Source: Caulobacteraceae bacterium UBA6225
GTDB lineage: Bacteria > Pseudomonadota > Alphaproteobacteria > Caulobacterales > Caulobacteraceae
Reading direction: 5' to 3'
Assembly: GCA_002441055.1 (NCBI GenBank)
Contig: DJWR01000129.1
Coordinates: forward strand, 6,639-25,100
DNA: 18,462 nucleotides
The stretch's first letter is position 1. Each line of letters starts with the position of its first letter. The translations under genes were made by a program, and so were the position numbers. The notes below the pieces were generated by a model that was given only the letters and a program-made list of their open reading frames with translations, was not told the origin of the DNA and ran no database searches. Positions 7,856 through 15,181 of this stretch are shown here, in pieces.

Positions 7856-10180
7856 ATGCACCGCAAGAGCCATCTTCTGGTGGGCGCCGCCATGGCCGCC
7901 CTTGGTCTGGCCACCCAGGTCCAGGCCCAGTCCGCACCGGTCGACACGGTGGTCGACGAGCTGATCGTCACCGCCCAGCTGCGCGAGCAGAAGTCCATCG
8001 ATGTGCCCATCGCGCTCACCGCCTATGGCGCGGGCCGACTGGACGATCTCGGCGTTCAGGAATTCGAGGACCTGTCCCTCTACGTTCCGGGTTTTGAGGT
8101 TCAGAACCAGTCGCCCAACAATCCCGGCTTTGTGATGCGCGGCATCACCTCGGACTCCGGCGAGGCCACCAACGAACCGCGGGTGTCTGTCTTCCAGGAC
8201 GGCGTCTCGATCTCCAAGTCGCGGGGCTCCTATGTGGAGCTGTTCGACCTGGAGCGTGCTGAGATCTCCAAGGGCCCGCAGTCGACCCTCTATGGCCGCG
8301 GCGCGCTGATTGGCGCGGTGAACCTGGTCCAGGCCAAGGCTGACCCGAGCGTCATGAAGGCCGCTTCCAAGGTCGAGGTGGGCAACTATGGCTACGCCAT
8401 GGTCGAAGGCATGCTCAACATGCCCGTCTCCGACACCTTCGCCGTGCGGGTCGCCGCGCGCCTGAAGGCCCGGGACGGCTTTGTCGAGAACCTGCTGGGT
8501 GGCAAGGATTTCAACTCCACCGACACCCAGGCCTTCCGCGTCGCCCTCAACTGGGCGCCCAACGACCAGTTCAACGCCGACCTGATCGTCAACTACCAGC
8601 AGGACAACCCCAGCGGCACCTCGTTCAAATCGCTGACCTTCCTGCCCACCGATCCGACCACTGGCGCTGTGATCGGCGATCTGGGCCGCAATTCGGGCGC
8701 CGCCCTGTCCAGCGGCCTTGGCTTTCTGGGCGGTAAGGACCTCGGTCTCGACCGCAGCGTCTGGGGGGTCACCCTGCTGGCCGACTACGCGATCAGCGAT
8801 AGCCTGAGCCTGAAGTCGATCACCGCCTATCGTGAGTTCGACAGCCTTGAAGTGTTCGATCCGGACGGCTTCTCCCTGCCGCTCTTCGTGTTTGGCGAAG
8901 ACGCCGTAGGCGAACAAGCCAGCCAGGAATTCCGTCTGAACTATGACGCCGGCGGTCGCATGACGGCCTTCGCCGGGGTCGGCCTGTTCCGCGAGGAAGG
9001 CTCGCAGACCGTGCCGCTGCAGTTCAGCGAGAAGATCTACGCCCTCTATTCCACCGGCGCCCTGACCCCACCCCGGGGCCTGCCCCTGCCGGTCGTCGAC
9101 GCCGTCGCCCCTCGTCCGTTGAAGTCTGCGCACCGGGAAACCTACGCCAACTTCGGCGAGACCACCGCCTATGACGTCTTCGCCGACGTCACCTACCAGC
9201 TCACTGACACCCTCGAGCTGACCGGCGGCGTTCGCTACACCACCGAGGACAAGACCAGCGGCTATCAGGCCCAGCTGATCAATGGCGGCTCGGTCCTGGC
9301 CGGCAGCACCCCCACCGTGGGCCGCGGCCTGTTCGTTCAGCCCACCGCTGGCGGCGCTGTCGAGAGCCGCGACATCTCCGACGATGGCCTGACCTATCGC
9401 GTGGTGGCGCGCTACGCCCCCACCGCGACCTTCAGCGCCTATGCCTCATACGCCAAGGGCCGCCGCCCGAAGGTGCTGAGCGCAGGCTCACCGACGACGC
9501 CCGGCGGTCCCGTGCGGTTCACCGAACTTCCGGCCGAAGAGGTGGATTCCTTCGAGGTGGGCGTGAAGAGCGAACTATTTGACCGCGCCCTCTCCCTGGA
9601 AGGCTCGATCTATCGCTACGACTACCAGAACTTCCAGACCTCCGTGCTCAACAGCGCTGGCCAGATCGTGGCGGCCAACGCCGGCGAAGCCGACGCCACG
9701 GGCTTTGAAGGTCAGTTCACCTGGCGGCCGAGCAACCGCTTCGAGGCCTTCGGCACCTATGGCTACAGCGACGCCCGGTTCGGTAACGGCCTGTTCAAGG
9801 GCAACCAGTTCCGCCTCGCGCCGGACCATGCGGTCTCCCTGGGCTTCCGGGCGGCCATGCCCCTGGCCGGCGGCGAGCTGGCCTTCATCCCGGCCTACAC
9901 CTGGCGTTCGGAGGTCTTCTTCGACAACAACAACGACCGTTCCAGCCTGCAAACCCAGGACCGGATCGTCGATGAGGTGCAGGAGGCCTACGGTCTGCTG
10001 AACCTGCGGATGGTCTATCAGCGCGACGACGCGCCCTGGACCCTGGGCGCCTTTGTCACCAACGCCCTGGATCAGGACTACATCAAGGACGCCGGCAACA
10101 CCGGGGACGCCTTCGGTATCCCCACCTTCATCGCCGGCGAGCCCCGCTACTACGGCGTCTCCTTCGCCGTGAGCTACTAA
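7856..10180 (+). CDS. TonB-dependent outer-membrane receptor
   Basis: This 774-residue outer-membrane beta-barrel imports an unknown ligand using TonB/ExbBD energy. A signal peptide occupies residues 1-24 (MHRKSHLL, hydrophobic core, predicted cleavage after VQA). VDELIVTAQ (about 33-41) looks like the TonB box. The plug domain follows: ...SIDVPIALTAY, LSLYVPGFEV, then MRGI, and later ERAEISKGPQSTLYGRGALIGAVNL, a strongly conserved plug motif. The rest is barrel with alternating aromatic and polar residues, and the C-terminus SFAVSY ends in an aromatic residue as needed for BAM recognition. There is no N-terminal STN signalling domain, hence probably no sigma/anti-sigma partner. No transporter, lipoprotein, hydrolase or regulator sits beside it, so the ligand cannot be inferred. 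Caulobacterales carry many such receptors. A terminator follows at 10192-10223. Confidence 0.93.
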   Translation: MHRKSHLLVGAAMAALGLATQVQAQSAPVDTVVDELIVTAQLREQKSIDVPIALTAYGAGRLDDLGVQEFEDLSLYVPGFEVQNQSPNNPGFVMRGITSDSGEATNEPRVSVFQDGVSISKSRGSYVELFDLERAEISKGPQSTLYGRGALIGAVNLVQAKADPSVMKAASKVEVGNYGYAMVEGMLNMPVSDTFAVRVAARLKARDGFVENLLGGKDFNSTDTQAFRVALNWAPNDQFNADLIVNYQQDNPSGTSFKSLTFLPTDPTTGAVIGDLGRNSGAALSSGLGFLGGKDLGLDRSVWGVTLLADYAISDSLSLKSITAYREFDSLEVFDPDGFSLPLFVFGEDAVGEQASQEFRLNYDAGGRMTAFAGVGLFREEGSQTVPLQFSEKIYALYSTGALTPPRGLPLPVVDAVAPRPLKSAHRETYANFGETTAYDVFADVTYQLTDTLELTGGVRYTTEDKTSGYQAQLINGGSVLAGSTPTVGRGLFVQPTAGGAVESRDISDDGLTYRVVARYAPTATFSAYASYAKGRRPKVLSAGSPTTPGGPVRFTELPAEEVDSFEVGVKSELFDRALSLEGSIYRYDYQNFQTSVLNSAGQIVAANAGEADATGFEGQFTWRPSNRFEAFGTYGYSDARFGNGLFKGNQFRLAPDHAVSLGFRAAMPLAGGELAFIPAYTWRSEVFFDNNNDRSSLQTQDRIVDEVQEAYGLLNLRMVYQRDDAPWTLGAFVTNALDQDYIKDAGNTGDAFGIPTFIAGEPRYYGVSFAVSY

Positions 10181-10191
10181 GTCCGGAAGAG

Positions 10192-10223
10192 CGCGATCCG
10201 TCCCCCTGGGGCGGATCGCGTTT
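10192..10223. terminator. Terminator hairpin between receptor and DUF482 gene
   Basis: CGCGATCCG (10192-10200) pairs with CGGATCGCG (10212-10220), with inner CCCC/GGGG extending the stem and one bulged T. TTT follows on the plus strand. It lies between two convergent genes. The U-tract is short, so efficiency is uncertain. Confidence 0.7.
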
Positions 10224-10234
10224 CGGAATGCGCT

Positions 10235-11386
10235 CTACCCCTGGCGAAAGGGGGAGTATTCCTCAGCCAGCCATTCCATCTCGCCGTCGACGGCCGCCTT
10301 CTCCCGGGCGACGAAGTCCTCGACGGGCCCCCGCAGGGCGGGATCAGCGATGTAGTGGGCCGAATAGACGGGAGTCGGCAGATAGCCCCTGGCGATCTTG
10401 TGCTGGCCCTGAGCGCCGGCCTCAACCCGCGCCAGACCCCGACCGATGGCCCATTCGATGGCCTGGTAATAGCAAAGCTCGAAATGCAGGAAGGGCACGT
10501 CCTCGACGCAGCCCCAGTTGCGCCCATAGAGGGCGTCGTCGCCGATCAGGTTCAGGGCCCCGGCGATCCACCGCCCGTCCCGCCTGGCCATGATCAGCAA
10601 GACCCTGTCGGCCATCCGCTCGCCGAGCAGGGAAAAGAACAGCCGGTTCAGATAGGGCTGCCCCCATTTGCGCGAGCCGGTGTCCATGTAGAAGCCGTAG
10701 AAGGCGTCCCAGGCGTCCTCAGTGAGGTCCGCGCCAGTGAGTTGCAGGATCTCCAGCCCCGCCTGGGCGTCGCGGCGCTCCCGTCGGATGGTCTTGCGAC
10801 GGCCCGAGGACAGGTCCGCCAGGAAGTCGTCGAAGGTCCCGTAGCCCCGGTTGAACCAGTGGTATTGTTGGCCCTGGCGCTGGGCGAGGCCCTGGGCGCC
10901 CAGCCAGTCCCACTCCGCTTGAGGCGGGAAATTGATGTGAACCGACGAGACGCCCATCTGCTGGCAGAGCGTCAGGGCGCCGCCCAGGAGCATCTCATTG
11001 CCCGCCTGAACCGGAACATCGGGCCGGACCAGCAGGCGCGGTCCTGTGGCCGGCGTAAAGGGCGCCGCCGATAGCAGCTTTGGATAATAGCGTCCGCCCG
11101 CGCGTTCATAGGCGTCGGCCCAGCTGTGGTCGAAGATGTATTCGCCCTGGCTGTGGGACTTCAGATAGAGGGGCATGACCGTCCCCACCTCGCCGGCCTC
11201 ATCCTCGATGGCCAGATGCTGCGGTCCCCAGCCGGTGCGCTCGACGGCGCAGCCGGACTGCTCCAGCACATCGAGGAAGTCATAGGCGACGAAGGGGTTG
11301 CCGCTGGGGGCGGCGCAGGCCTCCCACGCCGCCTTGCCGATGTCGGCGATACGGCGGTTCACGCGGACCGCCGGCTTCAGGCTCAC
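10235..11386 (-). CDS. FemAB/GNAT-like protein, DUF482 (COG3146) family
   Basis: This 383-residue cytosolic protein resembles the DUF482/COG3146 family, usually annotated as GNAT-fold N-acyltransferase or FemAB-like. Family-like segments include NPFVAYDFLDVLEQSG near the N-terminus, FDHSWADAYERAG (about 85-97), SSVHINFPP, YHWFNRGYGTFDDFL, RKTIRRERR (about 197-205), GRWIAGALNLIG, and ARVEAGAQGQHKIARGYLP with YSAHYI toward the C-terminus. There is no signal peptide or transmembrane segment. FemAB relatives transfer aminoacyl groups to peptidoglycan precursors, but the reaction of this family has not been established as far as I know. Its ATG overlaps the stop of the upstream GDPD gene by 4 bases, so it is the last gene of a coupled three-gene operon. 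Confidence 0.85.
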   Translation of the reverse strand: MSLKPAVRVNRRIADIGKAAWEACAAPSGNPFVAYDFLDVLEQSGCAVERTGWGPQHLAIEDEAGEVGTVMPLYLKSHSQGEYIFDHSWADAYERAGGRYYPKLLSAAPFTPATGPRLLVRPDVPVQAGNEMLLGGALTLCQQMGVSSVHINFPPQAEWDWLGAQGLAQRQGQQYHWFNRGYGTFDDFLADLSSGRRKTIRRERRDAQAGLEILQLTGADLTEDAWDAFYGFYMDTGSRKWGQPYLNRLFFSLLGERMADRVLLIMARRDGRWIAGALNLIGDDALYGRNWGCVEDVPFLHFELCYYQAIEWAIGRGLARVEAGAQGQHKIARGYLPTPVYSAHYIADPALRGPVEDFVAREKAAVDGEMEWLAEEYSPFRQG

Positions 11387-12129
11387 GGCTTGAAACCCTC
11401 GAAGATCAGATTGTCACAGTGATCTTTCACCGCCGCCCACTGTTCGGGCTGGCGAACGGTCCACGCCACCACCGGCATGCCGTCCGCTCGATAGGCGTCG
11501 GCCCGCTCACTGGGGAGCATGTCCAGGCCAAGCGCCAGGAAGTGCGGCCGGGCGATCGCCACCTGCTCGAGGCGGGCATAGGCTTGGCGCTCGACCTCGC
11601 TCAGGTGCTTCACGCCGTTATAGCTGAAGGAGTCCAACCCCCGCAGGACGCCCGGATAGTGATCGGCGAACCAGGCGTGGGAATAGGGATTGAAGCCGAT
11701 GATGCAGAGCGGGCCAGCGTGATCGATGATGATCTCGTGGACCCGGCGCTCCAGGGGGCCCACCTCACCCCAGTGGGTCTTGAGCTCGATATGCACCATG
11801 GCGCGATGGCCGATCAGGGCCAGGGTCTCCACCAGGGTGGGGATGGTCTCGTCCGTGCCCTTGAGAGACATTTCGCTGAGTTCGGCGGCCGTGCGATCCC
11901 GCAGACGCCCCTCGATCCCGGTCATCCGGTCCAGGGTGTTGTCGTGGAAAACCATGGCCTCGCCGTCCGCCGAGAGATGGACGTCGAGCTCGATCCCGTA
12001 GCCCGCCGCGCAGGCGGCCTGGAAGGCGCCGAGCGAGTTTTCCGGCGCGCCGTCCGGCGTCCATAGGCCTCGATGGGCCACCGGCGGGTGGAACAGAAGA
12101 TCCCAGGCCTCGCCGAAGCGGTCCCTCAC
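11383..12129 (-). CDS. Glycerophosphodiester phosphodiesterase (GDPD/UgpQ-like)
   Basis: The 248-residue enzyme should hydrolyse glycerophosphodiesters from phospholipid turnover to glycerol-3-phosphate and an alcohol. It is a TIM barrel with the GDPD catalytic set: AHRG (H19, R20), PENS (E30), ELDVHLSADG (E47, D49), the general-acid His in MVFHDNTLDRMTG (H62), and HIELKT (E115, K117) on the next strand. No signal peptide is present, so it is cytosolic like UgpQ rather than periplasmic like GlpQ. No glycerol-3-phosphate transporter is nearby, so it more likely serves internal lipid recycling. It overlaps the RidA-like gene upstream (12126-12129) and the DUF482 gene downstream (11383-11386) by 4 bases each. 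Confidence 0.92.
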   Translation of the reverse strand: MRDRFGEAWDLLFHPPVAHRGLWTPDGAPENSLGAFQAACAAGYGIELDVHLSADGEAMVFHDNTLDRMTGIEGRLRDRTAAELSEMSLKGTDETIPTLVETLALIGHRAMVHIELKTHWGEVGPLERRVHEIIIDHAGPLCIIGFNPYSHAWFADHYPGVLRGLDSFSYNGVKHLSEVERQAYARLEQVAIARPHFLALGLDMLPSERADAYRADGMPVVAWTVRQPEQWAAVKDHCDNLIFEGFKP

Positions 12130-12587
12130 GAGACCTCCACCACCGCATCGACCTCAACGGCGAAGTTCATCGGCAGGCGATAGACGCCCACGGCCGAGCG
12201 GGCATGGCGGCCAATGTCACCGAAGGCGTCAACCATCAGGTCAGAGGCGCCGTTCACCACCTGGGGGATCTCGAAGAAGTCGGGCCCGGCCTGAACAAAG
12301 CCGCCAAGCTTGACCACCCGCACCACTTTCCGCAGGTCGCCGCCGCAGGCCGCCTTCATCTGGGCGATCAGATTGATGGCGCAGAGCCGGGCGGCGAATC
12401 GCGCCGTCTCCATATCGACATCCTGACCGACCACGCCCGTGACGCCGCCCTGGGCGTCCCGGGAGACCTGTCCGGAAATGTGCAGCAGACTGCCGGCCCT
12501 GACGAAGGGCACGTAGTTGGCGACCGGGGCGGAGGGCTCGGGCAGGCGGACGCCAAGCGCGGCCAGACGTTCTTCGACGGTGCTCAT
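12126..12587 (-). CDS. RidA/YjgF family protein
   Basis: This 153-residue protein belongs to the RidA (YjgF/YER057c/UK114) superfamily, whose archetype deaminates reactive enamine/imine intermediates such as 2-aminoacrylate. Seen here: the core strand LLHISGQVSRDAQGGVTG, then a long helix, VVRVVKLGGFV, and the active-site arginine context HARSAVGVYRLPMNFAVEVDAV (R130). The position where canonical RidA carries the catalytic Glu appears to be Asp (D147), and an extra N-terminal 20-25 residues are present. This suggests one of the divergent Rid subgroups, whose substrates are mostly unknown, so the symbol ridA is not assigned. The gene heads an operon with GDPD and DUF482 proteins. The ATG at 12587 is the only well-placed start; 12588-12687 carries the phasin terminator. 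Confidence 0.88.
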   Translation of the reverse strand: MSTVEERLAALGVRLPEPSAPVANYVPFVRAGSLLHISGQVSRDAQGGVTGVVGQDVDMETARFAARLCAINLIAQMKAACGGDLRKVVRVVKLGGFVQAGPDFFEIPQVVNGASDLMVDAFGDIGRHARSAVGVYRLPMNFAVEVDAVVEVS

Positions 12588-12622
12588 GGCTCTGTCTGTA
12601 GCGCTCGCGCCGCCATGAGAAA

Positions 12623-12648
12623 AGCCCGGTCCGTCGCCGGACCGGGCT
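12623..12648 (-). terminator. Rho-independent terminator of the phasin gene
   Basis: Perfect 11-bp stem AGCCCGGTCCG (12623-12633) / CGGACCGGGCT (12638-12648) with a 4-base loop. On the minus strand it is followed by TTTTCTC. It lies 40 bases past the phasin stop and ahead of the RidA-like gene on the same strand, so the two are separate transcription units. Confidence 0.88.
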
Positions 12649-12687
12649 CTTACAAAATCAGACAGCGCCCGAGGGCGCAGCCGCGCC

Positions 12688-13131
12688 TTAGCGGGCGGCT
12701 TGCAGACGCTCGACGGTCGCGGTGACGCGCTCGTTGATCGGCTTCATGGAGTCCTTCATCGAGGCGGTGAAGATCTCCGACATACGGGTCATTTCCGACA
12801 TGTAGGATTCCATCGCCTTCTTGGTGAAGGCGGTCTGGAGCTCCATGGCTTCCTGCAGGCTCTTGGCCGAGGCCAGGGTCTTGGCGGCGGCCATCTGCTC
12901 TTCGACGTTCTTCTTGGCGAAGGCGAGCGCCTCGGCGCCGACGGCTTCGGCGCCCTTGGCGGCGGCGGTGGCCGAAGCGACCAGGGCTTCAAGGTTCTGC
13001 TTGGAATAGGTGTTGGTCTCGGCCAGGGCGGTCATGGACTTTTCCATGGCGTCCTTGAAGGCGTGGTTGCCCGCGAGGGTAAACTCTTCGGCGGCGGTCT
13101 TGGCGGTCTTGGCGGTGTCGGCGGCGGCCAT
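12688..13131 (-). CDS. Phasin (PHA granule-associated protein)
   Basis: Phasins coat polyhydroxyalkanoate granules in the cytosol and control their number and size. This 147-residue protein has the typical build: Ala/Lys/Glu-rich, almost wholly helical, no signal peptide or Cys, with amphipathic coiled-coil-like segments (FKDAMEKSMTALAETNTYSK, then ASATAAAKGAEAVGAEALAFAKK). The central motif SKQNLEALVASATAAAKGAE and the following FAKKNVEEQMAAAKTLASAK are characteristic of the Phasin_2/TIGR01841-type proteins. An N-terminal Ala/Lys/Thr stretch resembles histone-like Lys-rich tails and may bind DNA or be a linker. Start ATG at 13131 with AAGGAG 7 bases upstream. It is monocistronic with its own terminator. 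Upstream are four palindromes that could be PhaR-type operators. No phaC, phaR or phaZ lies in the window. Confidence 0.9.
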   Translation of the reverse strand: MAAADTAKTAKTAAEEFTLAGNHAFKDAMEKSMTALAETNTYSKQNLEALVASATAAAKGAEAVGAEALAFAKKNVEEQMAAAKTLASAKSLQEAMELQTAFTKKAMESYMSEMTRMSEIFTASMKDSMKPINERVTATVERLQAAR

Positions 13132-13150
13132 GGCTGAACTCCTTCAGAAG

Positions 13151-13210
13151 TCAGATGCGCGGCAGCGGCCGCGCGAGGGGATGTCAGGATGTGCGGCGGC
13201 GGCCGCACGA
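13151..13210. repeat. Tandem duplicated GC hairpins upstream of phasin
   Basis: Two copies of a 26-27 base unit starting TCAG(G)ATG each contain a 7-bp hairpin: GCGCGGC/GCCGCGC (13157-13163, 13168-13174) and GTGCGGC/GCCGCAC (13191-13197, 13202-13208), with loops AGCG and GGCG. The copies differ at stem position 2, C-G versus T-A, a compensatory change that keeps the stem. They lie 26-77 bases before the phasin ATG, either in its leader or as protein-binding palindromes. Confidence 0.65.
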
Positions 13211-13241
13211 ACGCTGGAGAGAAACTGGGCTTTACGCAACC

Positions 13242-13258
13242 GCAACATCTCATGTTGC
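13242..13258. promoter_or_regulatory. Palindrome GCAACAT-CTC-ATGTTGC, candidate phasin operator
   Basis: Perfect 7-bp inverted repeat with a 3-base centre, 111-127 bases upstream of the phasin ATG. If the minus-strand TTGACT at 13267-13272 is the -35, this palindrome would cover the -10, a repressor position. TTGC half-sites resemble the TGC-rich sites bound by PhaR in other PHA producers, but assignment to PhaR is inference. Confidence 0.5.
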
Positions 13259-13280
13259 ACCGCAGCAGTCAACCTTGTTT

Positions 13281-13295
13281 TTGTGCAGCGCACAA
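13281..13295. promoter_or_regulatory. Palindrome TTGTGC-AGC-GCACAA, candidate operator
   Basis: Perfect 6-bp inverted repeat with a 3-base centre, the same spacing as the palindrome at 13242-13258. It lies upstream of the candidate phasin -35 and about 160 bases before the carboxypeptidase start, so it could serve either gene. Confidence 0.45.
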
Positions 13296-13452
13296 TGGCG
13301 GCGTCGCTCGCCTGTTACGGGGCTGTGCGACCTTTTGGGATGCTCAACAGGTGTTTACCCTCGCGCAAGACGGCGCATGCCATGTTAGCCTCCTATCCTT
13401 GGCGCGCACCTCGGGGGACGTGTCAGAAACCCAGAACGTGACGGACGACGCG

Positions 13453-14718
13453 ATGCTCAAACACGCCCGCCGCCAGATCCTCGCCGGCCTCATCGCCGCT
13501 GCGACACTTCTTGGCTTCGCCGCTCCGGCCGCCCAGGCCCAGATCCCTTATCTGCAACTGCCCGCCCAGCAACCGAAGTACGCCTCCATCGTGGTGGACG
13601 CCGAGACGGGCGAGGTGCTCTACGGCAAGCGCGCTGACAGCGCGCGCTATCCGGCCTCCATCACCAAGGTGATGACCCTCTATCTGATGTTCGAGCAGCT
13701 GGCCGCCGGTCAGATGACCCTCGAAGATCGCGTGGTGTTTTCCCCTCGGGCCGCGGCAGCTCCGCCCACCAAGCTGTTCGTGAAGGCGGGGGATTCGATC
13801 TCCGTCGAAGAAGCCATGCACGCCCTGGCTATCCGATCGGCCAATGACGTGGCGGTGGCCGTGGCCGAAAAGCTGGGCGGCAGCGAGGCGCGCTTTGCCG
13901 CGCTCATGACCCTGCGCGCCCGCGAACTTGGCATGGACTCCACCACCTTCGTGAACGCCTCTGGTTTGCCCGACAGCCGACAGCTGTCCACCGCCCGGGA
14001 CCTGGCGGTCCTGTCGCGGGCGATCATGCGGGACTTCCCCCAGTACTACACTCTGTTCTCCACGGCTCAGTTCACCTTCCGGGGCTCGGTGATCCGCGGC
14101 CACAACAGCCTGCTGCGTCGCGAGCTCGGCGTTGACGGTCTGAAGACCGGCTACACCAACGCCTCGGGCTACAACATCGCCATTTCCGGGGTGAAGAATA
14201 ACCGCCGCCTGATCGTGGTGGTGCTCGGCGGCGCCTCGACGGCGGCCCGGGACAACCACGCCCAGGATCTGCTGCTGACCGGTTTCGACGTGGCCGATCG
14301 CCGATCCCGCGGCGAGCGGATCACGGTGGCCCAGAACCTGTTTGAACCGGAACCGACCGGCCCCATCATGCGGCCCTCCCGCGAACAGGGAGACGGGGAG
14401 CAGGATGGTCTGAAAATCGTCCTGGCTACCGCCCCTGCCCCGCCAGCGCCAAGCCGCGCGGCGGCCCAGGAGGCGCCTGACGGCAAATGGCAGGTGCAGG
14501 TGGGAGCGTTCAAGTCCAAGGCCCTGGCTCAGGAGCAGCTCAAGATGAGTCGTCGTCGGTTCGCTGACGCCTTCGCCGGAGCCGGAACCCTGGTGACCGA
14601 CGCCACCGCCGGATTCTATCGCGCCCGGTTCTCCGGTCTGACAGAGGCCCGCGCCAGGGCGGCCTGCGAAACCCTGAAGGCCAAGCGCCAAGCCTGCATG
14701 GTCATCGGCCCGGCCTGA
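13453..14718 (+). CDS. D-alanyl-D-alanine carboxypeptidase with C-terminal SPOR domain
   Basis: This 421-residue exported penicillin-binding protein (class C low-molecular-weight, PBP5/6-like, S11 family) should trim the terminal D-Ala from peptidoglycan stem peptides in the periplasm. The signal peptide is residues 1-28 (MLKHARRQ, hydrophobic stretch, cleavage near AAQAQ). The catalytic triads are SITK (S69-K72, nucleophile S69), SAN (129-131) and KTG (231-233). After the transpeptidase fold comes a Pro/Ala-rich linker (about 300-343) and then a SPOR domain (345-420, beginning WQVQVGAFKSKALAQEQL). SPOR domains bind denuded septal glycan, so the enzyme is probably recruited to the division site. 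The usual amphipathic C-terminal anchor of E. coli PBP5 is absent. The start is chosen at the ATG that begins the signal peptide; a GTG 15 bases earlier and a long open extension to 13189 are less likely. It converges with the J-domain gene, 9 bases apart. Confidence 0.93.
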   Translation: MLKHARRQILAGLIAAATLLGFAAPAAQAQIPYLQLPAQQPKYASIVVDAETGEVLYGKRADSARYPASITKVMTLYLMFEQLAAGQMTLEDRVVFSPRAAAAPPTKLFVKAGDSISVEEAMHALAIRSANDVAVAVAEKLGGSEARFAALMTLRARELGMDSTTFVNASGLPDSRQLSTARDLAVLSRAIMRDFPQYYTLFSTAQFTFRGSVIRGHNSLLRRELGVDGLKTGYTNASGYNIAISGVKNNRRLIVVVLGGASTAARDNHAQDLLLTGFDVADRRSRGERITVAQNLFEPEPTGPIMRPSREQGDGEQDGLKIVLATAPAPPAPSRAAAQEAPDGKWQVQVGAFKSKALAQEQLKMSRRRFADAFAGAGTLVTDATAGFYRARFSGLTEARARAACETLKAKRQACMVIGPA

Positions 14719-14727
14719 ACGCTCGCC

Positions 14728-15177
14728 TCATCGCCGCAGCAGGCGATCGCGGGCAGCGTTGATCTGCGCCGCCAGTCCGGCTGATCCGCCGGCATCGGGG
14801 TGAGAGCGTCGCATCAGGCGGGTGTAGGCGGCCTGGATCTCATCTGGACCCGCCTCAGGCCCGACCCCAAGTATGTCACGGGCTTCCCGCTCGCTCAGAC
14901 CGCTCTTGCCGCTGGGCCGCCCGGCACCATCAGTCCCGAGGCCAGGACCGGCGCCTGCGCTGCGGGCGCTCATGGCCAGCCACAGGCCAAGCACGACCAG
15001 GGCCGGCGCAAAGACCCACCCCCCACGCACGGCGAGGAAGGCCGCCGCCGCGAAAGCCGCGACGCTGGCGAGGCCGGAGAGAACTCGCCAGGCCCGCCGC
15101 TGAAATACCGGCCGGCCTTTGCGGCCCATCCACACAAACAAGGCCAGGGCCGCGAACCCCAGCGCCAGATAGAGCAT
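14728..15177 (-). CDS. Membrane-anchored J-domain (DnaJ-like) protein
   Basis: This 149-residue protein has a hydrophobic N-terminal half with probable membrane segments (about 1-17, then 33-49 and 53-69), followed by a Gly/Ser linker and a C-terminal J domain (about 95-149). The J domain reads EARDILGVGPEAGPDEIQAAY, then RLMRRSHPDAGGSAGLAAQIN, with the HPD tripeptide that stimulates Hsp70 ATPase intact. There is no Gly/Phe region, zinc finger or substrate-binding domain, so it is a type III J protein resembling Pam18/Tim14 or DjlA-like proteins. It likely recruits DnaK to the inner-membrane surface. It starts 4 bases after the mipZ stop, indicating cotranscription and perhaps coupling. The client is unknown. 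Confidence 0.9.
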   Translation of the reverse strand: MLYLALGFAALALFVWMGRKGRPVFQRRAWRVLSGLASVAAFAAAAFLAVRGGWVFAPALVVLGLWLAMSARSAGAGPGLGTDGAGRPSGKSGLSEREARDILGVGPEAGPDEIQAAYTRLMRRSHPDAGGSAGLAAQINAARDRLLRR

Positions 15178-15181
15178 GGGC

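Larger units (their letters stand above)
13132..13452. other. Divergent intergenic region between phasin and carboxypeptidase genes
   Basis: This 321-base stretch has no supported gene. From left to right it holds the phasin Shine-Dalgarno, two duplicated GC hairpins (13157-13208), two palindromes containing TTGC/GTGC half-sites (13242-13258, 13281-13295), and a candidate phasin -35 TTGACT on the minus strand (13267-13272) without a clear -10. The base composition drops at 13230-13300 (T- and A-richer), as expected for promoters. Frames open through it on the plus strand are extensions of the carboxypeptidase and have no signal-peptide logic. Confidence 0.7.

Noticed and set aside
12700..13137. 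Gly/Leu-rich frame on the plus strand
   Set aside because: It mirrors the Ala/Lys-rich phasin in antisense; Gly repeats come from reverse-complemented Ala codons (GCC).
13189..13452. N-terminal extension of the carboxypeptidase frame
   Set aside because: It would bury the signal peptide 88 residues inside the protein and covers the palindrome-rich promoter region.
13423..14691. Open frame of 422 codons on the minus strand
   Set aside because: It is antisense to the carboxypeptidase, whose SxxK, SxN and KTG motifs prove the plus strand is coding.
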